Positions 36,457-44,718 of a DNA stretch of 64,000 bases are shown one piece after another. Origin of the DNA: Gp13-AA77 sp035946735 (GTDB lineage Bacteria > Acidobacteriota > Terriglobia > UBA7540); NCBI GenBank assembly GCA_035946735.1, contig DASYYZ010000170.1, forward strand, positions 179,303 through 243,302. Direction: 5' to 3'. Position numbers and translations under genes: made by a program. The notes beneath the pieces were generated by a model. The model made no database searches and was not told where the DNA came from. It was given only the letters and a program-made list of their open reading frames with translations. Positions within the stretch are counted from its first letter, which is position 1. The number at the start of each line of letters is the position of its first letter.

Positions 36457-37599
36457 ATGACTCGGGAACCAGGATCCGAAGGCATCATACCGGGTAAAGA
36501 ACAGCGGCGGAGCGAAGAGTCGCACTCCGGAGCGACCGGGCAAGGCGCCAGTTCGCCGCTCACATCTGCCGCAACCACAGACGCTGCTGCAAGGTCCGTC
36601 TCCTCCGGGAACACGCCCATCAAGCCGCCCGTCTTCATCTTGGGCTCTCCGCGCTCGGGCACCAGCTACCTGTACCATCTACTTCTCTCCGCCGGCGGCT
36701 TCGCGCAATTCCGTACTCAGATGAACGTCTATGACGTACTGGAGCCGATCTACGGCGACCTCGGCGTCTGGCGGCATAAGAAGACGATGATGCGGGAGTG
36801 GCTGCGCAGCAAGGCCTTCTCGGCGTCCGGACTGGAGGCCGCCGAGATCGAATCCAAAGTGCTTGCCGAATGCCGCAGCGCCGGCGATTTCCTTCGGATC
36901 GTCATGGACGAGACGGCTCGCAAGCAGAATGTGGATCGCTGGATTGATTCCACGCCCACCAACGTGCCGCACATACTCCGAATCCGGGCGGACTTCCCCG
37001 AGGCCCGGTTCATCCACATCATCCGGGATGGCCGGGACGTTGCCTTGTCGCTGGATAAACGCGGCTGGAGCCGGCCGCTTCCCTGGGACAAGCGCAACTC
37101 GCTGCTCGCCGCCGGCCTGTACTGGGAATGGATCGTTCGCAAGGGCAGAAGGCTCGGTGCGCAACTCGGCGGACAGTACCTGGAGATCCGCTACGAGGCA
37201 CTGGTGAACGAGCCGCGAGAGACTCTGGCGCGGGTCGGCCGGTTCATTGGACGCGATCTGGATTACGACCGCATACGACAGGTGCGAATCGGCTCGGTAA
37301 AGCGACCCTTGACTGCTTTTCAGGATGATCTGGCGCGCGGCGAGTTCGCGCCCGTCGGCCGCTGGAAGAGCGCCTTCCCGCCGCAACAGTTGGCGTGGTT
37401 CGAAGGCCTGGTGGGTAACTACCTGCACGAGCTCGGCTACTCGCTCGCGAATCCATCGGCGGCTGCGAATCACCGGCTCGCGGTGGCGCGCATGCGTTTC
37501 GTCTACGGCGCGTATCATGAGGCGAAGCAGTGGGCGAAGGTCCACACACGGATTTCGCGGTTCGCTGTGAATTATTCCGCCATTTTAATTGATAAGTAG
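36457..37599 (+). CDS. Sulfotransferase family protein
   Basis: Transfers sulfate from PAPS to a hydroxyl acceptor. The 380-residue protein has a low-complexity N-terminus of about 55 residues, then the 5'-phosphosulfate-binding motif GSPRSGTSY (63-71) and the 3'-phosphate-binding I-I-R-D-G-R-D with Arg190. The Stf0/Sulfotransfer_3 type fits. Beside the uronate-forming dehydrogenase and exosortase it may sulfate an exopolysaccharide (inference). ATG 36457 follows AAGG; a TTG at 36445 would overlap the previous stop. Confidence 0.85.
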   Translation: MTREPGSEGIIPGKEQRRSEESHSGATGQGASSPLTSAATTDAAARSVSSGNTPIKPPVFILGSPRSGTSYLYHLLLSAGGFAQFRTQMNVYDVLEPIYGDLGVWRHKKTMMREWLRSKAFSASGLEAAEIESKVLAECRSAGDFLRIVMDETARKQNVDRWIDSTPTNVPHILRIRADFPEARFIHIIRDGRDVALSLDKRGWSRPLPWDKRNSLLAAGLYWEWIVRKGRRLGAQLGGQYLEIRYEALVNEPRETLARVGRFIGRDLDYDRIRQVRIGSVKRPLTAFQDDLARGEFAPVGRWKSAFPPQQLAWFEGLVGNYLHELGYSLANPSAAANHRLAVARMRFVYGAYHEAKQWAKVHTRISRFAVNYSAILIDK

Positions 37600-37721
37600 C
37601 TAGTCTGCTGTCCCAGAAGTAGGTGAGCTAAGTCACGGTGATCAATCTACGAGCATTGCTCGCTTTGCCCGGTGGCCGACCCTATCGACTTATATCACGA
37701 ACCACTGGGACAGGAGACTAG
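37600..37721. mobile_element. MITE-like element of 122 bp with inverted ends
   Basis: The left end (37600-37616) and the reverse complement of the right end (37705-37721) match at 16 of 17 bases: CTAGTCTGCTGTCCCAG versus CTAGTCTCCTGTCCCAG. The outer CTAG on both sides could be a 4-bp target duplication. No transposase remains. It starts immediately after the sulfotransferase stop codon. Confidence 0.55.
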
Positions 37722-37951
37722 AATCCGCTGCGCGTGCGCTGCGGGGAGACCGGCGCTGAAAGAATCAAGGCTGAACCACAGAGACACCGAAGCGCGAAGA
37801 ACAGCGAAATGGCGAAAACTGTGTAAGCCGGCCCCCACCAAGACGCCGGACAGTAGCAGTATTCATCGCCTTTGCCCTTGAATCGGTCCTTTCGCCTGTC
37901 TCTCTGTGCCGCTGCGCGTCAGTGGTCATCAGGGAAGCGAGAATCCCCGGA
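37722..37951. other. Rest of the intergenic stretch before the FemAB-like gene
   Basis: Together with the inverted-end element this makes a 350-bp gap. No reading frame is convincing; nothing else recognised. Confidence 0.4.
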
Positions 37952-38971
37952 ATGAAATGCAACGTCATCGATCTCGCTGACGTCGACTGGCAGCTTTTGG
38001 ACCGCTGCGCGGACCGCACCGTCTTTCAGACGCGCGAATGGCTGGCCTTCATCGCGGAGAGCCAGAAGGCCGCGCCCGTGGTGGTCGAAGTGCGGGAAGG
38101 CGGGTCTAGGGTAGGCTACTTCAGTGGGCTGGTCTTTAGCCGCTGCGGTTTGAAAATCCTCGGCAGTTCTTTCCCGGGTTGGACCACGCCCTACATCGGT
38201 TTTAATCTTCTTCCCGGCGCCTCGCGGTCGGCGGCGCTCGCGGCGGTGGAACAGCTGGCGTTCGGCGAGCTCAAATGCGTGCACCTGGAGGTTTCCGACC
38301 CTTACTTTACAGTCGAGGACGGCAACTCGTTAGGCTTCACGGAGGAGCACTACGCCTCCTATCGCACAGACCTGACGCGTTCTGAGGAAGATATCTTCAA
38401 CGGCATGGAGAGCGCCTGCCGCCGCTGCATCCGCAAGGCCGAGAAGAGCGGCGTCACCATCGAAGAAGCTCACGACCTCGGATTCGCCGACGAGTACTAC
38501 GAACAACTGAAGGACGTTTTTGCCAAACAGGGCCTGGTCCCCACCTACGAGGTCGAACGTGTGCGCGCTCTCATCAAGCATCTCGAGCCCACCGGACGCC
38601 TTTTGCTGCTGCGAGCCCGTGATCCTGAAGGTCACTGCATCGCCACCGGAATCTTCCCGGGCTTTAACAAGTTCTCCGAGTTCTGGGGCAACGCCAGCTT
38701 CCGCACCGGTCAGGCGCTGCGTCCCAATGAAGCCCTTCACTGGTACGCCATGCGCTACTGGAAGCGCCGGGGCGTCGAAGTCCACGATTGGGGCGGGGAA
38801 GGGAACTATAAGGAGAAGTATGGCTGCGTCCCTCATAAGGTGCTCTGGTTCACGAAGTCCCGTTACAAGCTGATTTCGCGGTTGAGGGACGAAGCCAAGA
38901 AGGCTTTCGAGCGCAAGCAGCGCCTGCTCGGCTGGCTCCGGCAGGGGCCGGGGACAGGGGCTGAAGGCTAA
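37952..38971 (+). CDS. FemAB/BioF2-like GNAT acyltransferase
   Basis: Resembles the FemAB-related, exosortase-associated proteins with a double GNAT fold. The 339-residue product shows V-F-Q-T-R-E-W-L-A-F near the start, a mid segment A-C-R-R-C-I-R-K-A-E-K-S-G, then the BioF2-type acetyltransferase region (about 190-300; L-R-P-N-E-A-L-H-W-Y-A-M and W-G-G-E-G-N-Y-K-E-K-Y-G). Such proteins are common in exopolysaccharide/exosortase loci, where they may acylate a sugar or lipid carrier. ATG 37952 is chosen; GTG 37922 is possible. Confidence 0.78.
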   Translation: MKCNVIDLADVDWQLLDRCADRTVFQTREWLAFIAESQKAAPVVVEVREGGSRVGYFSGLVFSRCGLKILGSSFPGWTTPYIGFNLLPGASRSAALAAVEQLAFGELKCVHLEVSDPYFTVEDGNSLGFTEEHYASYRTDLTRSEEDIFNGMESACRRCIRKAEKSGVTIEEAHDLGFADEYYEQLKDVFAKQGLVPTYEVERVRALIKHLEPTGRLLLLRARDPEGHCIATGIFPGFNKFSEFWGNASFRTGQALRPNEALHWYAMRYWKRRGVEVHDWGGEGNYKEKYGCVPHKVLWFTKSRYKLISRLRDEAKKAFERKQRLLGWLRQGPGTGAEG

Positions 38972-39085
38972 ATTGTCGAGGCTACCATCAGGGCAAAACG
39001 TTGCTGGTGAGCTCTTCACCAGGGCTGGGCGACAAGAAATTGACATACCTTTGACAAACGCGCCGCGAGGTGATCGTCGGTCGGC

Positions 39086-39355
39086 TCACGCGCGGAAACG
39101 CTCTGCGGCACGAGCCTTGGCCTTCGCCGCCTCTTCATCCCGATCCTTCGGCGGTGCGTTGGTTTGGAGCGAATCGATAAGACGGCCTGAAGCGCTCGCT
39201 ATGGCATCGACTGCAGCCAGGAACGGAGCTTCATTTGCCTTGGACGGTTTAGTGAAGCCGCTGATCTTTCTGACGAACTGGAGGGAAGCGTTGCGAATCT
39301 CTTCCGGGGTGACGGGCGGATCGAAATTAAAGAGGGGCCTGATATTCCTGCACAT
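39086..39355 (-). CDS. DUF2277 family protein
   Basis: A compact 89-residue protein of unknown function starting M-C-R-N-I-R-P-L-F-N-F-D-P-P, typical of DUF2277, with L-Q-F-V-R-K-I-S-G-F-T-K-P-S in the middle. The C-terminus is Lys/Ala/Arg/Glu-rich. ATG 39355 matches the family start; a longer reading frame upstream to 39427 adds a non-homologous stretch. Confidence 0.9.
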   Translation of the reverse strand: MCRNIRPLFNFDPPVTPEEIRNASLQFVRKISGFTKPSKANEAPFLAAVDAIASASGRLIDSLQTNAPPKDRDEEAAKAKARAAERFRA

Positions 39356-39846
39356 GCGAGATCTCCGGATTAACTGCGCTTTGAACCTTGTTTTAAGGCA
39401 AGGCTCGCATGACTGAATTATGAGCACTCGTTACCGGACTCGCAAGGCGGTGCGAATGCTGCTGCTCCACACAGAATGGGAAATTCTACCCCGCGAGAGT
39501 AATACAGTGTGTCAAAACTGTACACACTCGCTAAACGTACCGCGCACACGGTCGGCAACTCTCTGAACCATAGCGATTAGAAAAACCGTCTCTTTTGTCT
39601 CTCCCTAACCCATTGTCTCATTTTGTCCCATTACACTGAGATTACATACGGCATAGTAATAGCACTCTCAATGGCGGGAGGCTAGCTGTGTAGCTTACAA
39701 AACACGCGTTCCTGGCGGCTCGTGAAGGATAACGGCTGATCGATGCAGGCCGCCGCCCGGGCGCCTGGCAGCACAGAGCGGCGGGAGCCCAGGGATCGCG
39801 GCAGCTTGACGCGATGGAAGTGCGGGGACGATTGGGAGAGGCGAAG
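39356..39846. other. AT-richer control region upstream of the secreted-protein block
   Basis: About 490 bp between divergent DUF2277 and the large secreted-protein gene. Lower GC than the neighbours. It holds the inverted repeat at 39506-39528 and repeated TTTTGTC or TTGTCTC words (about 39590-39630), but no clear promoter and no coding frame. Confidence 0.45.
39506..39528. promoter_or_regulatory. Inverted repeat, possible operator
   Basis: AGTGTGT, nine bases, ACACACT: a perfect 7-bp inverted repeat in the control region of the secreted-protein block, in the divergent gap with DUF2277. Size and symmetry resemble an operator; no regulator is identified. Confidence 0.4.
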
Positions 39847-42800
39847 ATGAGGCCGGAAACGCGCACGACAGCAAGCACTAGAAACCATGATCGTGGATCG
39901 GACGCGGGACTTTGCGGTCCAGGTGATGGATTCAAGGCCGGTGTAGCCACCCGCGCCCTGCAGGTTCGTCACCGCGGGAGCTCCAGATGGGCCGGGACTA
40001 GCCTTGTGCATTTGACCGCGAGGTGGCAATCCGGGCTCTGGAATCGCTGGCGGCGCGGAGCATGCTCAATCGCCTTAATAGGCTGCTTGATGTGGACCGC
40101 AATGCCCGGCGACGCCCACGCTTCAGTGCTGGGCGCCATTCCCGGCGGTGCCGGACCCGTCATTCCGGCGGACCCGATTCCAGGCCCGGCGGCAGAATCC
40201 GCAGAACCTTTGGCCCTTGACCCGAGCTTCGGATTTGCACTTCCGCGTTTTTTGATCCGCTACAGCGCGGGAGCGGGATTCAGTGTACTCGCTGCGCCGC
40301 AGGCGCGGATCGGCGGCCCGGTGGACATCAACGCTGTTTCGCGGCGCGCCTACGATTCGTCGAACAACTGGCTGCGGATCGAGAACAGTGCCGGGCAGCA
40401 AGGCGTGCATACTCCCGGAGATGCCAATCAGGTTTTTAGCTCGATCTTCGATTCGGCCAACAACGCCATCCACGTGAATTGCGTTTCCGGCTGCAGCACC
40501 ACCTTCGGCACTGACATTCAGGGAGTTGATACCTCTCACCAGAAGGTGGTGGGGCTTGATGGCATTCCGCTCTCGACGGCGGCGCCCGCCAACGGCCAGG
40601 TTTACACGTACAACAGTGCCTCAAACCAGTGGATTCCGGCGAGCGCCGGCACGCTGCTTCCGACAGGTGCACAGAATGCGTTTCTGGCGTGGAACGGCAC
40701 GGCGTGGACGCCCCAGGTGCCGACCTTCAGTACGCTGAGCGGCACACTGGCGGACACGCAGCTCAGCGCGGCCTACTCCGGGGTCGGAGCCTGCCCGGCT
40801 AATCAGTTCACTACCTCGCTAGGGCGCAACGCCGCCCCGCAGTGCGCATCCCCCGTCTCCGCTTCCGGGGCGCCCGCGAACCAGTTCGCCACCGGGATCA
40901 CGGCTAACGGAGCACTGCTTTACTCTCAACCGGGGTTTGCCAGTTTGGCGGGCGTTGCCACCGCCGGGCAGTTGCCGGCCGCGAGTTCTACGGCACAGGG
41001 CGCCATCGCGCTTGGCAAGGACCTCGGCGGAACCGCGCTCCTTCCCCAGGTCACCGGCCTTCAAGGGCGCCCGGTTGCTTCGACGGCTCCCGCTGCGAAT
41101 CAGTTTCTGAGCTGGAACACGGGGTCATCGCAATGGCAGCCGGCGCAGCCCGCCTTCTCAACTCTTTCCGGCAGCCTCGGATTGAATCAGACCCCACTCA
41201 CTACGAACGGGGACTTCCTCACCGTTGCCAACGGATCGCTCACGCGCGTCGCCATCGGCGGCGCGAATCAATGCCTGCAGGTGAACGGCGCAGGAAGCGG
41301 ATACCAGTTTGGTGCCTGCGGCGGCACAACGAATCCCGGTGGCTCCAACGCTCAGTTTCAATTCAATAACGGAGGCAATTTCGGGGGCGCGTCGAACTTT
41401 ACCTATAACACCAGCAGTGGCGCGGTTACGCTGCAGCCCGCGCCAAGCCAAGACGCAGTGTCTCTTACTCTTGCGCCCAGCGTGGCCTCTCCCGCGCAAG
41501 ATATTTTCGAGGTGTACAAGGACTCCGCAAAGACCACCAAAGCTCTCTGGGTTGATGCCAGCGGCAACCTGAATTTTGCCGGCAATAACGCCAATTACGG
41601 GGCCTCGGGGCAGCCCACCGCCAGCCACGTGAACCTGTTCGGCGGCGCGAGCCCAAACGCTGGCTCCTACCTCGCCGGCACCGATTCGAACGGCGGCCAC
41701 GGAACCTACCTGTACTTTGATCCGACGGCGGCGGGCACCGTATCGCTGGAAACAGGAGTAATAGGTGGCGCATCCACGGCCAGCAATCGACTCTGTACGC
41801 CGGCGAATGCACTCTGCGGAACATCCTTCGCATCTCAATCCGCCAATTACATCTTTGCCGCACCGGCCGGCTCTTCGGGGGTGCCTGCTTTCCGGTTCCT
41901 GGTCGCGGCTGACATTCCCGTGCTGAACCAGAGCACCACAGGGAACGCCGCTACCGCGAGCGCGCTCGCGGCCGCCCCGGCCGCATGCACGACCGGGCAA
42001 TTTGCCACTGGGGTCGCAGCCAGCGGGAACGCCAATTGCGCGCAGGTTATTTATTCCCAGCTGAGCGGCGCGCCGTCCTCCCTACCTCCGAATGGTTCCG
42101 CGAACGGCGACCTTAGCGGCAGTTATCCCAACCCGGTGGTTGCCAAGCTGAATGGCGGGGCAATCCCACCCTCGGCTGCGGTAATCGGGACGAATTCCAG
42201 CGGCCAGATCGTGGCGCCGCCTTCCCAGAGCGCCAACATGTTTTTTGGCTCGCCGAACGGTTTGTCGGGAGCTCCGGTCTTCCGCTCGCTCGTGGCCGCC
42301 GACATTCCCCTGCTGAACCAGAGCACCACAGGAAATGCCGCCACAGCCACCGCTCTCGCGGCGGCGCCCACACAATGTAGCGGCGGCCAGTTCGCCACCG
42401 GCATCACGGCGGGTGGAACCGCAAATTGCTCCACGCCGTCCGGCAGCGGAACGGTCGGATCGGGCACGGCCAGTCATCTGGCCTACTATAATTCCAGCGC
42501 CGCGGCTGTTGCCGACATGGGTACCGATTTTACTTTCGGGACCCACACGCTGTCCGGCGGCTCCTCTTCGGTTCTGGATATGACCGCCGGCGCCTTCAGG
42601 GCCGCTTCACTTCAGCCGGACGCAGATGGCATCAATGCCGTCCGCCTCTTTGCGTCGAACGGTACCACGGCCGTGCTGGACGTCGACACCACTAACTTCC
42701 GGCTAGGGATCAATACAACCCCGAGCTACAGCCTTGACGTGGGCGGAACAATAAATGCCACGGCGCTCCAAACCAGCGGCGCCGGCAATAGCGGCATGGC

Positions 42801-44685
42801 GGTACAGGCAAGCGGGGCAGTGGCGCCGGCCGGGCTAATCAACAACATCGTGTACGCAGGCACGAACAATACAACACCGTGCGTTCTGATCAACACTACC
42901 GGCACGAACTGCACGCCGATTCTCACAACTTTTGGTCCTGTTTTTGGCGCCTCGGGCGCGAGCCACTCCATTGGAGCTGTCCCTGATCCAGGATCCACCG
43001 CTGGGACCGCTCATTATCTGCGTGAGGATGGTAGCTGGCAAATTCCTTCAGGTGGCGTCACCAGTGTCGGCTTATCTCTGCCGGGTCTTTTCACCGTTTC
43101 AGGCTCGCCGGTGACGGGCACCGGCACCCTGACCGGCACGTTGGCGTCCCAATCTGCCAATCTATTTTTCGCGGCACCGAACGGCTCGGCGGGCGCGCCC
43201 ACTTTCCGCGCCCTGGTTGCCGCCGACGTGCCTACCCTCAATCAGAGCACCACCGGAAATGCCGCCACGGCCACAGCCCTGGCCGCGATACCGGCGCAAT
43301 GCTCCGGTGGTCAGTTCGCCACCGGCATTGCCGCCAGCGGAACCGCCAACTGCGCAACACCGGCGAGCAGCGGCGGCACGGTCACCAGCGTCGGATTGAC
43401 ACTGCCCAGCATCTTCGCCGTCTCAGGCTCGCCGGTGACGGGCACCGGCACCCTGAGCGGCACGTTGGCGTCTCAATCGGCCAATCTATTTTTCGCGGCA
43501 CCGAACGGCTCGGCGGGCGCGCCCACTTTCCGCGCCCTGGTTGCCGCCGACGTGCCTACGCTCAATCAGAGCACCACCGGAAACGCCGCCACGGCCACAG
43601 CCCTGGCCGCGATACCGGCGCAATGCTCCGCCGGTCAGTTCGCCACCGGCATTGCCGCCAGCGGAACCGCCAACTGCGCAACACCTTCCGGCAGTGGCTC
43701 CGTGGGGACTGGAACTGCGACCCATCTCGCATATTACAACGCTACCGGAAGTGCCGTGACCGATATGGGCGCCGACTTCGCGTTTAATACTCACACCCTC
43801 GCCGGTGGCTCATCGGCGCTCCTGGACATGAGCGCGGCGACAACGGTCAACGCCTTCAAAGTCCCGGCCCAGGGCGGCAATGCGCCCACCGCGGATGGCA
43901 GCGTCGCTGTGGACACAAACACCCACTCCATCGCCTGGGGAGTGAACGGCAACACCGTCTACGATTGCCTGCCCAGCGACTTCTCCTGCGTCGTTCTCAA
44001 GGAAAACATGACCAGCTTTTCGACCTCGCAAATCATGCTGAACCGGTCGCAGATCAATGCGAACGCGAGCGCCGGTTCCTTGATCGGAAGCTTGGGCTTA
44101 CCTGATAACCAGGCGATTGAAATCGCGACCGACGCCACCAGCGGTCACGGCCAGACCTGGGAGACAGGGTCACTGGGAGTCCTGGGCAACACGTCAAATT
44201 GGAGAGCCAAGGTTCGATTCCGCCAGCCGCAGGCAACCAGCGATACGGCTGGAGAAATGTTCCGCATTGGATTCACGTCGGTTCCAAACGGTGCGACGAC
44301 GCTTGCTGCCGAGATGGTCTTGCGCCTTGATACGACGGCCTCGGATACACTTTGGACGTTCGCCGTGGGCGATGCCTCCGTGGTCAGCACCGCGGCCACG
44401 GGAGTTTCGGCCTTGGACAGCAACTTCCACACCTTACAGGTTTGGAGCAACGTGGCGCAGGAGGTCTGGTTTCAGTTGGATGCTTTGGGCGCGGTCTGCT
44501 TCACGACGGCAGCGAGCGGCGGGTGCAGCGGAGCCGGCACCACTGTCCATAGCGCCCACCTGCCTACCGCTCAGAACCTTTTTTTCCATATCGCCGACAT
44601 CTGTGAGCAGGCGTCCAGCCCTGCTGCGGTGAAGGCGGATATCGGTAGGTTCGTTATCCAAATTCGAGGTCTGAGCACGCAGTAA
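39847..44685 (+). CDS. Very large secreted repeat protein (tail-fibre/adhesin-like)
   Basis: A 1612-residue Ala/Gly/Ser/Thr/Asn-rich protein of unknown function. ATG 39847 follows GGGAGAGG, but a GTG at 40006 or TTG at 40012 would place the hydrophobic signal segment (S-I-A-L-I-G-C-L-M-W-T-A) near the N-terminus; from ATG it lies at about 71-88. The middle consists of repeats; a module with S-Q-S-A-N-x-F-F-A-A-P-N-G, L-N-Q-S-T-T-G-N-A-A-T-A and Q-F-A-T-G-I appears at about residues 660, 794, 1100 and 1208. A different C-terminal region (from about 1390) has the look of a lectin-like beta sandwich. Few Cys pairs. Sequence style resembles phage tail-fibre or surface adhesin proteins, but no phage gene is nearby. 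Exported surface protein is the best inference. Confidence 0.7.
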   Translation: MRPETRTTASTRNHDRGSDAGLCGPGDGFKAGVATRALQVRHRGSSRWAGTSLVHLTARWQSGLWNRWRRGACSIALIGCLMWTAMPGDAHASVLGAIPGGAGPVIPADPIPGPAAESAEPLALDPSFGFALPRFLIRYSAGAGFSVLAAPQARIGGPVDINAVSRRAYDSSNNWLRIENSAGQQGVHTPGDANQVFSSIFDSANNAIHVNCVSGCSTTFGTDIQGVDTSHQKVVGLDGIPLSTAAPANGQVYTYNSASNQWIPASAGTLLPTGAQNAFLAWNGTAWTPQVPTFSTLSGTLADTQLSAAYSGVGACPANQFTTSLGRNAAPQCASPVSASGAPANQFATGITANGALLYSQPGFASLAGVATAGQLPAASSTAQGAIALGKDLGGTALLPQVTGLQGRPVASTAPAANQFLSWNTGSSQWQPAQPAFSTLSGSLGLNQTPLTTNGDFLTVANGSLTRVAIGGANQCLQVNGAGSGYQFGACGGTTNPGGSNAQFQFNNGGNFGGASNFTYNTSSGAVTLQPAPSQDAVSLTLAPSVASPAQDIFEVYKDSAKTTKALWVDASGNLNFAGNNANYGASGQPTASHVNLFGGASPNAGSYLAGTDSNGGHGTYLYFDPTAAGTVSLETGVIGGASTASNRLCTPANALCGTSFASQSANYIFAAPAGSSGVPAFRFLVAADIPVLNQSTTGNAATASALAAAPAACTTGQFATGVAASGNANCAQVIYSQLSGAPSSLPPNGSANGDLSGSYPNPVVAKLNGGAIPPSAAVIGTNSSGQIVAPPSQSANMFFGSPNGLSGAPVFRSLVAADIPLLNQSTTGNAATATALAAAPTQCSGGQFATGITAGGTANCSTPSGSGTVGSGTASHLAYYNSSAAAVADMGTDFTFGTHTLSGGSSSVLDMTAGAFRAASLQPDADGINAVRLFASNGTTAVLDVDTTNFRLGINTTPSYSLDVGGTINATALQTSGAGNSGMAVQASGAVAPAGLINNIVYAGTNNTTPCVLINTTGTNCTPILTTFGPVFGASGASHSIGAVPDPGSTAGTAHYLREDGSWQIPSGGVTSVGLSLPGLFTVSGSPVTGTGTLTGTLASQSANLFFAAPNGSAGAPTFRALVAADVPTLNQSTTGNAATATALAAIPAQCSGGQFATGIAASGTANCATPASSGGTVTSVGLTLPSIFAVSGSPVTGTGTLSGTLASQSANLFFAAPNGSAGAPTFRALVAADVPTLNQSTTGNAATATALAAIPAQCSAGQFATGIAASGTANCATPSGSGSVGTGTATHLAYYNATGSAVTDMGADFAFNTHTLAGGSSALLDMSAATTVNAFKVPAQGGNAPTADGSVAVDTNTHSIAWGVNGNTVYDCLPSDFSCVVLKENMTSFSTSQIMLNRSQINANASAGSLIGSLGLPDNQAIEIATDATSGHGQTWETGSLGVLGNTSNWRAKVRFRQPQATSDTAGEMFRIGFTSVPNGATTLAAEMVLRLDTTASDTLWTFAVGDASVVSTAATGVSALDSNFHTLQVWSNVAQEVWFQLDALGAVCFTTAASGGCSGAGTTVHSAHLPTAQNLFFHIADICEQASSPAAVKADIGRFVIQIRGLSTQ
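43051..43698 (+). repeat. Tandem duplication of 324 bp (108 codons)
   Basis: Two adjacent units repeat with a 324-bp period; for example TCAGGCTCGCCGGTGACGGG begins at 43099 and 43423. Large parts are identical at the nucleotide level, so the duplication is recent or homogenised. Diverged copies of part of the module lie at about 41826 and 42228. Confidence 0.88.
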
Positions 44686-44718
44686 CGTTGACGGCTGTGG
44701 GTACGCCAGGAGAGGCGA

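Noticed and set aside
41158..42000. 280-codon frame antisense to the large repeat protein
   Set aside because: Shadow of the repeats on the other strand; no signal for translation.
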